NCBI GenBank assembly: GCA_025935735.1
Contig: JAICUS010000408.1
Location: 1 to 5,635 of the forward strand
Reading direction: 5' to 3'
Origin: Solirubrobacteraceae bacterium
GTDB taxonomy: Bacteria; Actinomycetota; Thermoleophilia; Solirubrobacterales; Solirubrobacteraceae
DNA: 5,635 nucleotides
In this document: positions 4,781 to 5,635 of the stretch, in pieces
How positions within the stretch are numbered: the first letter of the stretch is position 1
Layout: the number at the start of each line of letters is the position of its first letter
The notes under the pieces: generated by a model
What the model saw: only the letters and a program-made list of their open reading frames with translations
Database searches by the model: none
What the model was told of the DNA's origin: nothing
Program-made: the position numbers and the translations under genes

Positions 4781-5635
4781 ACCGGGCGGCGACGGACACG
4801 CCAGGGGGCGGCGCTGCGGAGCCTCGTCCAGCACGCCGACGCCCGCGCGGTGGCCGGCGGCTACGGGCTCATCCGCGCGGCCTCGCCGCGGCTCGTGGCC
4901 GCCGGCAACCGCTTCGACGGGCCGGTGCCGGAGGACGTCAGCGCGCCGGTGGCCGCCGACGCCCCCGCGTTCTTCGCCGCCGCCTCGATCCTGCACCTGG
5001 AGGACGGCTACAGCTACGCCGGGCGCAGCATCGGCGCGCTGCTGCGGGGCGACCGCGGCTGCGCGAGCCACATGGCCTACTACGCCGAGCTGCGGGCGGC
5101 GCTGGCGCTGCTCGCGGCCAACGGGCTGCTGACGCTGCACACGGTGGTGTTCTCCCTCGGCCCGGGGGGCGCGCTGCGGCGCGAGTGCCCCGGGCTGGGC
5201 ACCCACCGGCTGGCCTGGCGGCTGCTGGACCACTGGTCGCGCCGCACGGCGGCGTTCGACGTGCTGTGCGACGCGCTGCGCCCGTTCGGCGTGCCGCTGC
5301 GCGACTGGCTGCAGGCGGCGACCGTGCCCGGGCTCGCTGCGCCGGCGCAGGCCACGGCGCAGCACTGGCTGCGCGCCTGGTCGCTGGACCTGCAGCGCAT
5401 GGACGCCGACCACACCGCCCGCAACCGCTTCAGCTACAACCCGACGCGGCTCTATCCCCGGCCGGCGTTCGCCGCCCAGCCGTTCGTCACCCGGACCTGG
5501 CGCCTGCTCGAGCCGACGCCGGGGAGCCCGTTCGCGGCGTTCGACCGGCACCTGCTGCGCGCCATCGTCGACTTCGTCGTGGCCCGGACCGTGGCGGAGG
5601 CCGCCGCGCAGGCGTCCGAGCGGGCCGCCGAGGAC
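4778..5635 (+). CDS. Unrecognised protein coupled to the DGQHR gene (3' end outside window), possible HEPN-like fold
   Basis: An open frame of 286 codons from ATG 4778 to the last base of the window, with no stop, so the C-terminus is missing. I do not recognise the family with certainty. The N-terminal 20 residues are Arg-rich (MTGRRRTRQ). A segment at 96-115 reads as a single helix with AYYAELRAAL and LLAANG. GTHRLAW (141-147) is followed by LLDHW. RNRFSYNPTRL lies at 215-225. In HEPN-domain proteins a first helix of the YYA..(A)LL..G kind is followed by a TH segment and, later, by an RNxxxH box. Here the same order is seen, but the box reads RNxxSY with Tyr in place of His. RMDADH (207-212) also has R-x4-H spacing. 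A HEPN-like fold is therefore possible, but it rests on pattern resemblance only. There is no signal peptide or membrane helix. Tight coupling to the DGQHR gene implies a joint function, perhaps as a complex. Confidence 0.8.
   Translation, partial: MTGRRRTRQGAALRSLVQHADARAVAGGYGLIRAASPRLVAAGNRFDGPVPEDVSAPVAADAPAFFAAASILHLEDGYSYAGRSIGALLRGDRGCASHMAYYAELRAALALLAANGLLTLHTVVFSLGPGGALRRECPGLGTHRLAWRLLDHWSRRTAAFDVLCDALRPFGVPLRDWLQAATVPGLAAPAQATAQHWLRAWSLDLQRMDADHTARNRFSYNPTRLYPRPAFAAQPFVTRTWRLLEPTPGSPFAAFDRHLLRAIVDFVVARTVAEAAAQASERAAED

Noticed and set aside
3273..4799. A 508-codon minus-strand open frame opposite the DGQHR gene
   Set aside because: It mirrors the coding strand of a gene with a recognised motif, and its product is Arg/Pro/Ala/Gln-rich without motifs. 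Long antisense frames are expected at this G+C content.
4679..5551. A 290-codon minus-strand open frame opposite the last gene
   Set aside because: The plus-strand frame has a coupled start, a ribosome site and balanced composition with Trp, Tyr, His and Phe. The minus frame is Arg/Gln/Val/Ala-rich shadow.

Overview
The window is very G+C-rich throughout (roughly three quarters G+C by eye), densely coded, and uses G/C at nearly every third codon position. This points to a high-GC actinobacterium. A Thermoleophilia/Solirubrobacterales-type soil bacterium would fit, but that is an inference from composition and gene types, not from a marker gene. I see no rRNA, tRNA, CRISPR array, insertion sequence or phage integrase.

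Layout. (1) Positions 2-1084 (+) hold the C-terminal 360 codons of a penicillin-binding protein: the transpeptidase domain with SxxK, SxN and KTG motifs, then a Thr/Pro/Ala-rich tail. (2) After an 81-base gap containing a hairpin and a long-range inverted repeat, 1166-1894 (+) encodes a HAD-superfamily hydrolase with all four motifs. (3) A convergent minus-strand pair follows. A small cupin (2280 to 1891) shares its CTAG stop tetranucleotide with the HAD gene. Upstream of it lies an ECF41-type sigma factor (3206 to 2292) with WLPEP, DGGGK and NPDKL hallmarks. (4) The sigma gene is divergent from a plus-strand pair: a DGQHR-domain protein (3285-4778) and, overlapping it by one base, an unrecognised protein (4778 to beyond 5635).

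How the parts fit. The sigma factor and cupin look like one short operon. It is apparently autoregulated from a TGTCACA-N16-TGTC promoter whose position implies a leaderless mRNA starting at the GTG at 3206. The divergent DGQHR operon is the most novel part. DGQHR proteins are best known from DNA phosphorothioation (DndB) and other defence-associated loci, but no dnd gene is visible here. Its translationally coupled partner carries a YYAEL helix, a GTH segment and an RNxxSY box that faintly resemble the HEPN ribonuclease fold. Together they form a candidate two-gene DNA-linked or defence module, held as a hypothesis. The PBP and HAD genes look like ordinary housekeeping content.
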